A program made the position numbers and the translations under genes. Shown here piece after piece: positions 51,246 through 58,927 of a DNA stretch of 58,927 nucleotides (positions are counted from its first letter, which is position 1; every line of letters begins with the position of its first letter). The notes under the pieces are model-generated. The model made no database searches. It saw nothing but the letters and a program-made list of their open reading frames with translations, and was not told the origin of the DNA. Source of the DNA: Desulfobacterales bacterium (GTDB taxonomy: Bacteria > Desulfobacterota > Desulfobacteria > Desulfobacterales > SpSt-501); NCBI GenBank assembly GCA_030834695.1, contig JAUQXK010000085.1:1-58927 (forward strand). The letters run 5' to 3'.

Positions 51246-52262
51246 GTGAACACCCATGGGTCAGCATGCCTCACAGCCGCCGATGGGCGGCCGTTTTCGG
51301 TTTCTCCCGCAACGTTAAAATGGGAAGGAAACGGGCTGGTGCGGCCGGAGTGCGTCCTCGCTACCGCTGCGGGCGACCTCTTTGCCGCCGACTGGCGAGG
51401 CGGTGTCGCTCACATCCGGACGGACGGATCGCAGACCCTGTATGCCGGCCGCCTCCCCGGGGGACGCCCCCTGCGGCCCAACGGGATTGCCCTGCGGCGC
51501 AGCGGGGCTTTTCTTCTGGCAGACCTCGGCGTAACCCAGGGCGGGGTCTTTGAACTCGGCCGCGACGGGTCCGTCCGGCCTTTTATAGAGGAAGTTGACG
51601 GTGTTGAATTGCCGCCATCCAATTTCGTCGCCGAAGACCGTCTGGGCCACATATGGGTGACCGTGAGCACGCGGCTGCGACCGCGCACACAGGCGCACCG
51701 GGCGGACGTCGCGGACGGCTTCATCGTGCTCGTGGACGAGCGTGGTGCGCGCATCGTGGCCGACGGCCTGGGGTACACGAACGAAGCCGTCGTGAGCCCT
51801 GACGCAGACTGGCTTTACGTGAACGAAACCTTCGGCCGGCGGCTGGTGCGGTTTCCCATCGTCGCGGGCGGTGCGCTCGGCGCCCGCGAAACTGTGGCCG
51901 TCTTCGGCAAAGGCACCTTCCCGGACGGCCTCGCCTTCGATGCCACGGGCGGGGTGTGGGTCACCAGCTTCGTGAGCAACCGTGTCATCCGCGTGGGGCC
52001 GGACGGGGCGCAGCAGCTCGTCCTGGAAGACGCGGACGAAACCCACGTCGAGTGGTGCGAGCAAGCCTTCGCGGCCGGCGAGATGGGGCGTGCCCACATG
52101 GACGCCTGCGGCGGGCGGTTTCTGAAGAACATCTCGAGCTTGGCCTTTGGCGGCGCCGACCTGCGGACCGCTTATCTCGGCTGCCTGAAGGGAGATTCGA
52201 TTGCGGTTTTCAGGTCGCCGGTTGCTGGGCATCCGCCGGTGCACTGGCGCTATTCCAAGTGA
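51246..52262 (+). CDS. SMP-30/gluconolactonase-like beta-propeller protein
   Basis: Protein of 338 aa with blades recognisable as WEGNGLVRPECVLATAAGDL, LRPNGIALRRSGAFLLADLG, DGLGYTNEAVVSPDADWLYV and FPDGLAFDATGGVWVTSFVS. The conserved E (PECV), N and D metal ligands of SMP-30 lactonases are in place. It likely hydrolyses a sugar lactone. The start is GTG 51246, with AAGGAG upstream, 22 bp after gntR. Confidence 0.85.
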   Translation: MNTHGSACLTAADGRPFSVSPATLKWEGNGLVRPECVLATAAGDLFAADWRGGVAHIRTDGSQTLYAGRLPGGRPLRPNGIALRRSGAFLLADLGVTQGGVFELGRDGSVRPFIEEVDGVELPPSNFVAEDRLGHIWVTVSTRLRPRTQAHRADVADGFIVLVDERGARIVADGLGYTNEAVVSPDADWLYVNETFGRRLVRFPIVAGGALGARETVAVFGKGTFPDGLAFDATGGVWVTSFVSNRVIRVGPDGAQQLVLEDADETHVEWCEQAFAAGEMGRAHMDACGGRFLKNISSLAFGGADLRTAYLGCLKGDSIAVFRSPVAGHPPVHWRYSK

Positions 52263-52278
52263 ATTGGCGGGTCTTATG

Positions 52279-52300
52279 TGGGAGCGGCTTTCCAGCCGCG
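52279..52300. repeat. GGGAGCGGCTTT repeat, second copy
   Basis: GTGGGAGCGGCTTTCCAGCC then GCGA matches the arm at 47791-47815 in the opposite orientation. A degenerate second arm ends near 52366 (gaaagactctccca). It fills the gap between the lactonase and dehydrogenase genes. Confidence 0.65.
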
Positions 52301-52434
52301 ACGAGCCGACTTCGCCATAGCAGCCCTGGCTGCGACGGCTGAATCGAGGCTGAAAGACTCTCCCAAAAAAAACAACTTACAGGTTGATAGCCTGACGCCG
52401 GGCGTCATGGCCCGCTTAACAGGTAAATCTCCGC

Positions 52435-53544
52435 ATGACACCCTCGAGCATATTTGAAATCGCGGTGCTTCCCGGAGACGGGATCGGCGTGGAAGTGACG
52501 TCGGCCGCCGTGGAGGTGCTCGATACCCTGTGCGCCGAAATCGGCGGGATCCGGTTCAACTGGCAACATTACCCCGGCGGGGCGCAGACCTATCGCGACA
52601 CAGGTGTGGCGCTGGCCGACGAGACCCTGAAGGCATTGGAGAACGCCGATGCAATCCTGTTCGGCGCCATGGGCCTGCCGGACATCCGTTACCCGGACGG
52701 TACCGAGATTGCCCCTCAGCTGGACATCCGGGTGAGCCTGGATCTGTATGCCGGGGTCCGGCCGATCCGCGCCTTTGCGGGGCTGCCGTGCCCGTTATCC
52801 GACCCGCGCGCCGCCGGCATTGATTTCGTCCTCGTCCGCGAGCAGACCGAGGGGCTCTTTTACGCGCGGGGCCGCGGGCAGGTCATCGCCGACCAGGAGG
52901 CGCAGGATACGATGCGGATCACGCGCAAGGGCTCTGAGCGGGTTTTCGACTTTGCCCTGCGGCTGGCCGAGCGGCGAAAAGAACGCGGCCGGCCGGGGCG
53001 GGTCACCTGCGTCGACAAATCCAATGTGTTCGCATCGATGGCTTTCTTCCGCCGGATCTTCGACGAGCAGGCACGGCGGTTTCCCGCCATTGCGGCGGAT
53101 CACTGCTACATCGACGCTATGGCATTAAATCTGATTCGCCAGCCGTGGGCTTACGATGTCATCGTGACCGAGAACATGTTCGGCGACATTTTGTCGGACT
53201 TGGGTGCCGGCCTGGTCGGTGGCATGGGCATGGCACCCTCCGGCGACATCGGAGATCGGCATGCGCTCTTTCAGCCCGCGCACGGGTCGGCGCCGGACAT
53301 CGCCGGGACCGGCAAGGCCAACCCCACGGCCATGTTCCTGTCGGCCGCGATGATGCTGGAGTGGTTCGCGGAGCGCCACGGGCAGACCGCCTGCCGCGAA
53401 GCCGCCGACGTGCTGGGCCGAGCGATTGAGCGGACGTTTCAGCAAGGACGCGTCAAGCCATTTGAATTCGGCGGGTCGAGCGGCACCGCCGCGATCACCC
53501 GGGCGGTCATAGATGCGTTCCGGGTGAATGCCCGCAAGCGTTGA
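52435..53544 (+). CDS. Isocitrate/isopropylmalate-type decarboxylating dehydrogenase
   Basis: Protein of 369 aa in the beta-decarboxylating dehydrogenase family, closest in look to tartrate dehydrogenase/TtuC. Motifs are [21 protein letters not shown], the substrate-Arg region [13 protein letters not shown], the catalytic Tyr of FYARGRG, KSNV and [20 protein letters not shown], then the cofactor loop [20 protein letters not shown]. It would oxidise and decarboxylate a 2-hydroxyacid derived from the imported substrate. ATG 52435 has only a weak site. Confidence 0.88.
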   Translation: MTPSSIFEIAVLPGDGIGVEVTSAAVEVLDTLCAEIGGIRFNWQHYPGGAQTYRDTGVALADETLKALENADAILFGAMGLPDIRYPDGTEIAPQLDIRVSLDLYAGVRPIRAFAGLPCPLSDPRAAGIDFVLVREQTEGLFYARGRGQVIADQEAQDTMRITRKGSERVFDFALRLAERRKERGRPGRVTCVDKSNVFASMAFFRRIFDEQARRFPAIAADHCYIDAMALNLIRQPWAYDVIVTENMFGDILSDLGAGLVGGMGMAPSGDIGDRHALFQPAHGSAPDIAGTGKANPTAMFLSAAMMLEWFAERHGQTACREAADVLGRAIERTFQQGRVKPFEFGGSSGTAAITRAVIDAFRVNARKR

Positions 53545-53617
53545 GAGCCGTACGGACGTATCGAGGAACAAGGACATGTTGGCACCAACCCCATCAAACC
53601 CCAAGAAGGAGGGAGTC

Positions 53618-54631
53618 ATGAACCGAAAAACGCTGTGGGCCAAGGTTTTCTGCATCCTGGTGGCGGTCATGGTTTTCGGAGCGCTGAATGTCGGCGCCCA
53701 GACCGTGCTGAAATTCAGCCACACCGACCAGCAGCAGGGCGCGCGCCAGGCCGCTGCTCTTTTCTTTGCGAAAAAGGTCGAGGAGTACACCAATGGTCGT
53801 TACAAGGTGCAGGTGTACTGCTGCAGCCAGCTCGGCAACGACCCCAAGAACATCGAACAGTTGGCCCTGGGCGGTATCGATTTCACCGTTTCGAGCACCG
53901 GCTCCTACGCGCCCCATGTGGACACCCTGAACCTCACGATGCTCCCCTTCCTCGTGGAAACCTACGACCAGGGCTGGAAGCTCTACGACGAGTCCAAGTG
54001 GCTCCAGGCCCAGTTCGACAAGGCCCCCGCCAAGGGGTTCCGTTTCCTGTCCACCTTTGAGGCAGGGTTCCGCTGCATGACCACTCGCGACCCGTTGAAC
54101 ACCCCGGCCGACGCCAAGGGCAAGAAGCTGCGCACGTTTCCGAACGAGATGATGCGTTGGACGCTCGAGGACATCGGCTTCAGCGTCCAGATCATGCCGC
54201 TGCCCGAGGTGTACATGGCGATCCAGCAGGGGGTCGTCAGCGGCCAGGAAAACCCGATCGACACCATCTACTCCAACAAGTTCTACGAAGTGGCGCCCAA
54301 CGTGACCCTGACCCAGCATGTCTACAGCCCGATCCCGCTCGCCATTTCCGAAAAGACCTGGCAGAAGCTCTCCGAGGCCGACCGCCAGGCCGTCACCAAG
54401 GCGGCCAAGGAAGCGGCCGCATTCAGCCGTCAGGAGATCCGCGCCAACGACGACCGGCAGCTGAAGGAGATGGCCGACAAGGGCGCCAAGATCGCCAAGC
54501 CCAACCTGGAACCGTTCCGCCAGGCGGTGCAGCCGGCCTATGCCAAGGCGCGTGAGAAGTTCGGCGCCGAGAACGTCAACGCCATCTTGAAGGATGCGGA
54601 AGCGGTGCGCCAGGCGCTTCCGGCCAAGTAA
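53618..54631 (+). CDS. TRAP transporter solute-binding protein (DctP family)
   Basis: Protein of 337 aa with a signal peptide (AKVFCILVAVMVFGALNVGA-Q). DctP features are LKFSHTDQQQGARQAAALFF, GGIDFTVSSTGSYAP, the carboxylate-binding Arg region KLRTFPNEMMRWTLEDIG and VSGQENPIDTIYSNKFYEVA. It captures a sugar acid or other carboxylate. GAAGGAGGGAG precedes ATG 53618. Confidence 0.93.
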   Translation: MNRKTLWAKVFCILVAVMVFGALNVGAQTVLKFSHTDQQQGARQAAALFFAKKVEEYTNGRYKVQVYCCSQLGNDPKNIEQLALGGIDFTVSSTGSYAPHVDTLNLTMLPFLVETYDQGWKLYDESKWLQAQFDKAPAKGFRFLSTFEAGFRCMTTRDPLNTPADAKGKKLRTFPNEMMRWTLEDIGFSVQIMPLPEVYMAIQQGVVSGQENPIDTIYSNKFYEVAPNVTLTQHVYSPIPLAISEKTWQKLSEADRQAVTKAAKEAAAFSRQEIRANDDRQLKEMADKGAKIAKPNLEPFRQAVQPAYAKAREKFGAENVNAILKDAEAVRQALPAK

Positions 54632-54658
54632 TTATCTCGATCAACGGGTTGCATACCG

Positions 54659-54694
54659 GCAAGACGCCGGTCTTCAACGGGTCCGGCGTCTTGC
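54659..54694 (+). terminator. 12-bp hairpin between dctP and dctQ
   Basis: GCAAGACGCCGG and CCGGCGTCTTGC are perfect arms around a 12-nt loop; TTC and the dctQ ribosome site follow. It probably stabilises the binding-protein mRNA or partly attenuates permease transcription. Confidence 0.6.
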
Positions 54695-54709
54695 TTCAAG
54701 GAGTTTTCT

Positions 54710-55228
54710 ATGAATGCCCGACTCTTGCCGGCCGGGCCGCCGGCGCCGCCTGCGATCCGCTGGCTGGGTGTGGTGGTCGATTACACGCTGGTTTCGATGG
54801 GTGCGGTCATGACCGTTCTCGTCTTCTGCAACGTGCTCATGCACCTGTTCCACCAGGACATCGCCTGGACCACTGAACTGTGCGAGTTCATGATGGTCTG
54901 GGTCACGTTTCTGGGGGGGGCCTCCGCGGCGCGCCGCGGGGCGCACATGACGATCACCGAGTTCATCGACAAGCTGGCCGGGAAATCCCGCTTCAAGGCG
55001 GATGCGGTCGTTCAGATGCTGTGCCTGGCGGTGCTTTGCCTGCTGGTCCGGTACGGGGTTGGCATCGTCATGGCCAACTGGGGCAACATTCTGACCGTTC
55101 TCGACTGGCCCATGGCGTTTCAGTATCTCGCGTTGCCGGTCGGCTCGACGGCCTCCCTGGTGTTCGTCGGCTATGACCTCATTCAAATCCTGCGCGGCAA
55201 GCCCCGCAAGGAACGGTATGGAGATTGA
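54710..55228 (+). CDS. TRAP transporter small permease (DctQ)
   Basis: Protein of 172 aa with four membrane helices, the DctQ fold (VDYTLVSMGAVMTVLVFCNV, ELCEFMMVWVTFLGGASAAR, MTITEFIDKL). AAGGAG precedes ATG 54710. It pairs with the large permease 3 bp downstream. Confidence 0.9.
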   Translation: MNARLLPAGPPAPPAIRWLGVVVDYTLVSMGAVMTVLVFCNVLMHLFHQDIAWTTELCEFMMVWVTFLGGASAARRGAHMTITEFIDKLAGKSRFKADAVVQMLCLAVLCLLVRYGVGIVMANWGNILTVLDWPMAFQYLALPVGSTASLVFVGYDLIQILRGKPRKERYGD

Positions 55229-55231
55229 GCG

Positions 55232-56521
55232 ATGTTTGCCGTGATTATCTTTGCCGTGTTCTTCGTGGTCGCGTGTGCGGGCGTGCCCCTCATGTACGCG
55301 CTGCTGGCGACCACGGTGGGCATGATCTGGTCTTACGGGCTCTCGCACCCCCTGGAGTCGATCTTCCTCAGCTTCATCTCCGGCGTGGAACCTTTCATCC
55401 TGATCGCGGTGCCGTTGTTCATCTTCGGCGGCGAGTTGCTCTCCAAGGGCGGGGTGGGCAAGCGCATCGTGGCCTTCGCGGTGACCCTCTTCGGTTTCAT
55501 GCCGGGCGGGCTCGGGGTGGTCTGCGTCGTCTCCTGCCTGCTCTTCGGCGGTATCTCCGGGTCCGCGATCGCCGACACGGCGGCCATCGGGTCGCTGATC
55601 ATTCCCATGATGATCCAGCGGGGATATCCCCCTGCCTTTGCGGCGGCGCTGCTCTCGGTCGCCGGGACGCTCGCCCTGCTGATGCCGTTGTCCATCCCCT
55701 TCCTGGTTTACGCCTTCATCTCCGGGGTGTCGATGCGGCTGCTGTCCATGTCCGGAGTGATCCCGGCCATGATATCGGCTTTGGCGCTGATCGGCGTCTG
55801 CATCTGGTTCGGCAAGAAGACCGGCTGCGACAAGGGCGGCCATCCCGCTACGGCCGGTGAGATCCTGGCGGCCTTCAAGGAGGCTTGGCCGGCGCTGTTG
55901 ATGCCCATCATGATCATCGGCGGAATATGGACCGGGCTGTTCACCCCCACCGAGGCGGCCGCCATCGCCGTCGTGTACGGGGTCATCATCTCGATCTTCC
56001 TATACAAGGACCTCAAGTGGCGGGACCTGCCGGAGATCATGCTGAAGTCGTTCCAGACCAGCGCGGTGGTGATGCTCGTCATCGGCGCCACCGGTTGCCT
56101 GGCCTGGTTGATCACAGTGGAGCAGGTGGCGGCCCAGCTGGCGGACTGGGTCCAGGCCGTGGCGCACCAGCAGTGGCTGTTCCTGCTTATGCTCAACGTT
56201 TGCCTTTTTCTGGTGGGCATCTTCATCGAACCGCTGCCGGCCATGCTGTTGACCATTCCACTGTTTTTGCCGGTAGCCCAGGCGTTTCGTGTCGACCTGG
56301 TCCACCTCGGGGTGGTCGTGACGGCCAATCTCTCGATTGCCTTGTACACTCCGCCCGTCGGGGGGCCGTTGTTTGTCGCAGCAAGCCTCGCCAAGGCCGG
56401 GATCGGGGCCATCACCAAGCACCTGATCCCGATGATGACGGTCACGTTCATCGTCGTGCTGATCGTAACCTACATCCCGGCGACGACCAAGGTCATTCTC
56501 TGGCTGTTCAATATGAGGTAA
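55232..56521 (+). CDS. TRAP transporter large permease (DctM)
   Basis: Protein of 429 aa with about 12 helices. Typical segments are VPLFIFGGELLSKGGVGKRI, GGISGSAIADTAAIGSLIIP and GIFIEPLPAMLLTIPLFLPV. GGAG precedes ATG 55232. It forms the Na+-coupled channel that receives the solute from DctP. Confidence 0.94.
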   Translation: MFAVIIFAVFFVVACAGVPLMYALLATTVGMIWSYGLSHPLESIFLSFISGVEPFILIAVPLFIFGGELLSKGGVGKRIVAFAVTLFGFMPGGLGVVCVVSCLLFGGISGSAIADTAAIGSLIIPMMIQRGYPPAFAAALLSVAGTLALLMPLSIPFLVYAFISGVSMRLLSMSGVIPAMISALALIGVCIWFGKKTGCDKGGHPATAGEILAAFKEAWPALLMPIMIIGGIWTGLFTPTEAAAIAVVYGVIISIFLYKDLKWRDLPEIMLKSFQTSAVVMLVIGATGCLAWLITVEQVAAQLADWVQAVAHQQWLFLLMLNVCLFLVGIFIEPLPAMLLTIPLFLPVAQAFRVDLVHLGVVVTANLSIALYTPPVGGPLFVAASLAKAGIGAITKHLIPMMTVTFIVVLIVTYIPATTKVILWLFNMR

Positions 56522-56557
56522 ATGCATTTTCGGCCGCACCCAAGGAGCTTTTTCATA

Positions 56558-57400
56558 ATGATCGGCGTTTCACCGGCCTATTTCGTCTCGAAATTTTCAA
56601 ACCGGTTTTCCCCCGCTGATGTTGCGGCGGGCCTCGAGGATCTGCCTGCCCTCGGCTTTTCCGGCTTCCAGCTCGAAGTGTTTCACCGGGAAAGCCTTGA
56701 AACATGGGCGCGAACGGGCGCTGCCGAAATCCGGAGAAAATCTTCGGATGTGGGGTTGAAGGCCCATCAGTTGGTGGCCCACTTCATGCTGGGAGACTTT
56801 GCCGAACGGCAAAGTCTTGTTTCAAATGCGGCTGTCGAGAACATGAAGGCGGTGCTTGAAATGGTAGATCTTTTTGACGAATGTCGGGTTGTGACCGTTC
56901 CGCTGCCGGCTTTCGGTTACCCGTCGTCGTCAAGTAGGGATGATTACCTCTTTCTTTTCGAACGCTGCGCAGCGAAAGTGAGCCGACTCCTGGCGATGGT
57001 CGAGGAGGCTGGGCGCTGCATGGCCCTGGAAATTCTCCCGGGTGCCATCGTGGGCGGGATCGACGGTTTCCTGCGGCTGTGCGAGCACCTGGGGTCGGAG
57101 ACCCTCGGCTTCAACTTCGACACGGGCCACGCCTGGGCCTGCAAAGAGAATCTTTATCTGATCCCCGCCAAGCTCGGGCCGCGGATTCTCGGCACCCACC
57201 TGTGCGACAACTTCGGAAACGAGAACCTGTCGCTGCGGCCGGGGGCCGGATCCATCGACTGGCCGCGGCTCATCGCCGCCCTCACGGCCTGCGGGTACAA
57301 CGGGTCCTGGGACGTTGAAATCATCTGCAAACCGGAAGATGCATCTGTCGAATACGGCGGTGGTCGAAAATTCATCGAGAACCTATTGAACCAATCCTGA
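56558..57400 (+). CDS. Sugar isomerase/epimerase TIM barrel (xylose isomerase-like), first
   Basis: Protein of 280 aa in the AP-endonuclease-2/xylose isomerase-like superfamily. Metal-site positions appear in CMALEILPGA, LGFNFDTGHAW, LGTHLCDNFG and GSWDVEIICK. AAGGAG lies 10 bp before ATG 56558. Members isomerise, epimerise or decarboxylate keto-sugars. It is 36 bp after dctM, in the same operon. The substrate is not predictable. Confidence 0.85.
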   Translation: MIGVSPAYFVSKFSNRFSPADVAAGLEDLPALGFSGFQLEVFHRESLETWARTGAAEIRRKSSDVGLKAHQLVAHFMLGDFAERQSLVSNAAVENMKAVLEMVDLFDECRVVTVPLPAFGYPSSSSRDDYLFLFERCAAKVSRLLAMVEEAGRCMALEILPGAIVGGIDGFLRLCEHLGSETLGFNFDTGHAWACKENLYLIPAKLGPRILGTHLCDNFGNENLSLRPGAGSIDWPRLIAALTACGYNGSWDVEIICKPEDASVEYGGGRKFIENLLNQS

Positions 57401-57420
57401 TTGGCGCAGAGGAGACACCC

Positions 57421-58386
57421 ATGCTCAAAATGGCCATCATCACCGGGTTCCTGTCCAAAACCAAGGACCGGTTCCACGAGTACAACCAGCCGCTCGATTT
57501 AGACGGCAAGTTCAAGCTCATGACCGAGCTGGAAGGCTTCGACGGTGTGGAGATCGTCTTCCCTTACGAGGTCAGCGACGCGGCTAAAACCAAGGCGGTG
57601 TTGAAAAAGCACAAGCTGAAGGTCGCTGCCGTCAACGTGAACGTCAAGGCCGAGCCCGAGTTCCGCAACGGCGGGCTGACCTCGCTCGACAAGAAAATCC
57701 GTAACAAGGCCGTGCGGTTCATTAAGGAAGCCAAGGATTTTGCCGAGGCGGTCGGCGCCGACAAGGTCACGTGTTGCCCGCTTGGCGACGGTTACGAGTT
57801 CGCCTTCCAGCACGACTATGCCGTGGCCTGGAAACATCTGGTCGAGACGTTCGGCGCGGCCGGAAGCTACAAGACGAACATTCCGCTGTTCATCGAGTAC
57901 AAGCCCAGCGAGACCCGCGGCCGATGCTTCGTGGATACGGCCGCGAAGACGCTTTGCCTGCTGAACGACATCGGTATCAAGGAAATGGGGGTGACACTGG
58001 ATTTCGGCCACTCCACCTACGGCAACGAGAACCCGGCCGAGGCGCTGGTGCTGCTGGCGGAGAGCCCTTTCAGATACTACATCCACATCAACGACAACGA
58101 CGGTAAGTGGGACTGGGACTACTTCTGCGGCACCAAGCACTTCCTGGAATACGTCGAATTCATCTACTACCTCAAGAAGTACAAGTACAGGGATTACCTC
58201 ACTTCCGACACGTCTCCGACCCGCTGGAACATCAAGGAGGTCTTCGAGGCCAACAGCCGCATGACCAATCGCATTTGGGATAAGTTGGATAAAATAGATG
58301 GAGGCCTGATCTCCCGATTGCTGGCCAGCGGAGACTATATGCAGACGTGGAAGTTCATCGAGGCGAATATCTTCGGTTTGAAATGA
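57421..58386 (+). CDS. Sugar isomerase/epimerase TIM barrel, second
   Basis: Protein of 321 aa of the same superfamily but only distantly like the first barrel. Metal-site candidates are in LFIEYKPSETRGR, VTLDFGHSTYGNENPAEALV, YYIHINDNDGKWDWDYF and YLTSDTSPTRW. The aromatic loop DGKWDWDYFCGTKHF is distinctive. ATG 57421 lies 20 bp after the first barrel gene. A ketose epimerase or isomerase role that prepares a transketolase substrate is inference. Confidence 0.84.
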   Translation: MLKMAIITGFLSKTKDRFHEYNQPLDLDGKFKLMTELEGFDGVEIVFPYEVSDAAKTKAVLKKHKLKVAAVNVNVKAEPEFRNGGLTSLDKKIRNKAVRFIKEAKDFAEAVGADKVTCCPLGDGYEFAFQHDYAVAWKHLVETFGAAGSYKTNIPLFIEYKPSETRGRCFVDTAAKTLCLLNDIGIKEMGVTLDFGHSTYGNENPAEALVLLAESPFRYYIHINDNDGKWDWDYFCGTKHFLEYVEFIYYLKKYKYRDYLTSDTSPTRWNIKEVFEANSRMTNRIWDKLDKIDGGLISRLLASGDYMQTWKFIEANIFGLK

Positions 58387-58394
58387 TGGCGTTG

Positions 58395-58418
58395 CCGGGC
58401 TGACGATCCCGGTTTTTT
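58395..58418 (+). terminator. Weak hairpin with T6 between the TIM-barrel and transketolase genes
   Basis: CCGGG and CCCGG (5-6 bp) flank CTGACGAT and are followed by TTTTTT. As it lies inside a co-directional operon, it may attenuate transcription rather than end it. Confidence 0.45.
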
Positions 58419-58441
58419 GGGGAAGCTTGAAGGGGAACAGC

Positions 58442-58927
58442 ATGGAAACCAAAACACTTGGGTCCGATATATCCCTGTCCGAGAGAGCCTACCGCATTCG
58501 ACGGAATGCCCTCCGGATGGGGGCCGTTCAGGGACAAGGTTACATCGCGCAGGCGCTCGCTATAGCGGATGTGCTGGCGGTAGCCTATTTTCATGCACTT
58601 CGATACCGGCCCGAAGATCCCACATGGGAAGAGCGCGATCGGTTTCTATTGTCCATCGGCCATTACGCCATCGCGCTTTACGCGGTATTGATCGAAGCGG
58701 GCATTCTCCCTGCAGCGGAGCTTGAGACCTATGGTTGCGACGACAGCCGTCTACCGATGTCGGGCATGGCAGGGTACACGCCCGGTATGGAGATCACCGG
58801 CGGCTCGCTGGGACACGGCCTGGGCATTGCGGTGGGCATGTGCCTGGGTCTTAAGCGCAAGTCCTCACCCTGCTTTGTTTACAACTTATTGTCAGACGGC
58901 GAGCTAGACGAAGGCTCGACCTGGGAG
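58442..58927 (+). CDS. Transketolase N-terminal subunit, partial (runs off the window)
   Basis: 162 codons are visible, and the frame is open at the right edge. AAGGGGAACAGC precedes ATG 58442. Thiamine-diphosphate-domain motifs are visible: FLLSIGHYAIALYAVL, ITGGSLGHGLGIAVGMCLGL and LLSDGELDEGSTWE (GDGE written SDGE). It looks like the N-terminal half of a split transketolase, whose partner should follow. It would exchange two-carbon units on the product of the isomerases upstream. Confidence 0.88.
   Translation, partial: METKTLGSDISLSERAYRIRRNALRMGAVQGQGYIAQALAIADVLAVAYFHALRYRPEDPTWEERDRFLLSIGHYAIALYAVLIEAGILPAAELETYGCDDSRLPMSGMAGYTPGMEITGGSLGHGLGIAVGMCLGLKRKSSPCFVYNLLSDGELDEGSTWE

Overview
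The window is a GC-rich (about 60%) bacterial chromosome segment. NtrC-type regulation with a candidate sigma-54 promoter, several TRAP transporters, a Cys-rich small protein, a yybP-ykoY riboswitch and dispersed palindromic repeats suggest a Desulfobacterota (deltaproteobacterial) organism. No rRNA or marker gene is present, so this is an inference. I see no tRNA, rRNA, CRISPR array, prophage or intact transposase.

Layout. 208-2804 (-): a GT2 polyprenyl-phosphate glycosyltransferase and a GT-C-like membrane protein in an ATGA overlap. 2902-4037 (-): three small genes. 4315-7309 (+): an exported M20 amidohydrolase, a kinase-fold protein, a universal stress protein and a DUF6116-like peptide. 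7380-10007 (-): an exported GH84-like hexosaminidase. 10188-12817: a 53-aa protein with a strong terminator, an EamA transporter, then two neighbouring broken genes (BON-LysM and DUF533).

12826-30292 is the centrepiece, a potassium-homeostasis island. A ten-gene leftward operon runs: sensor kinase, KdpD-N/USP/EIIA fusion without a kinase domain, REC-TPR regulator, Kup, helical membrane sensor, TrkA-like, TrkA-like, 50-aa membrane peptide, TrkH, exported OB-like protein. Rightward from the same intergenic region runs a 27-aa peptide followed by kdpF, kdpA, kdpB and kdpC, with an NtrC-type regulator convergent at its end. The divergent region holds a good -24/-12 element and four TTGC-N5-GCAA-like boxes arranged as two pairs about 31-32 bp apart. 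Kdp here therefore appears to be controlled by sigma-54 and a split KdpD rather than by classical KdpDE.

30384-35176 (+): a Mn2+ riboswitch with a TerC-family exporter, a DUF475/TerC-like protein, an alpha/beta hydrolase, a PagL-like lipid A deacylase with a small element inserted at its stop codon, and a methyltransferase. 35217-36656: a hypothetical gene, a histidine phosphatase, and an RHH antitoxin whose VapC toxin is reduced to 19 codons.

36810-42125 (-): two S51 proteins (one fused to a CysRS C-terminal domain), a Fem/CelD-like acyltransferase, an MshA-like GT4 and a PIG-L deacetylase. This set resembles the logic of mycothiol or bacillithiol synthesis without the known ligases. Divergent from it are gamma-glutamyltranspeptidase and a TAXI-TRAP system (42286-47714). 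47889-49904 (-): a ClC channel with CBS domains and a 43-aa peptide. 50492 to the window end (+): a GntR-controlled sugar-acid catabolic operon with a lactonase-like protein, a decarboxylating dehydrogenase, TRAP DctPQM, two TIM-barrel isomerases and the start of a split transketolase.
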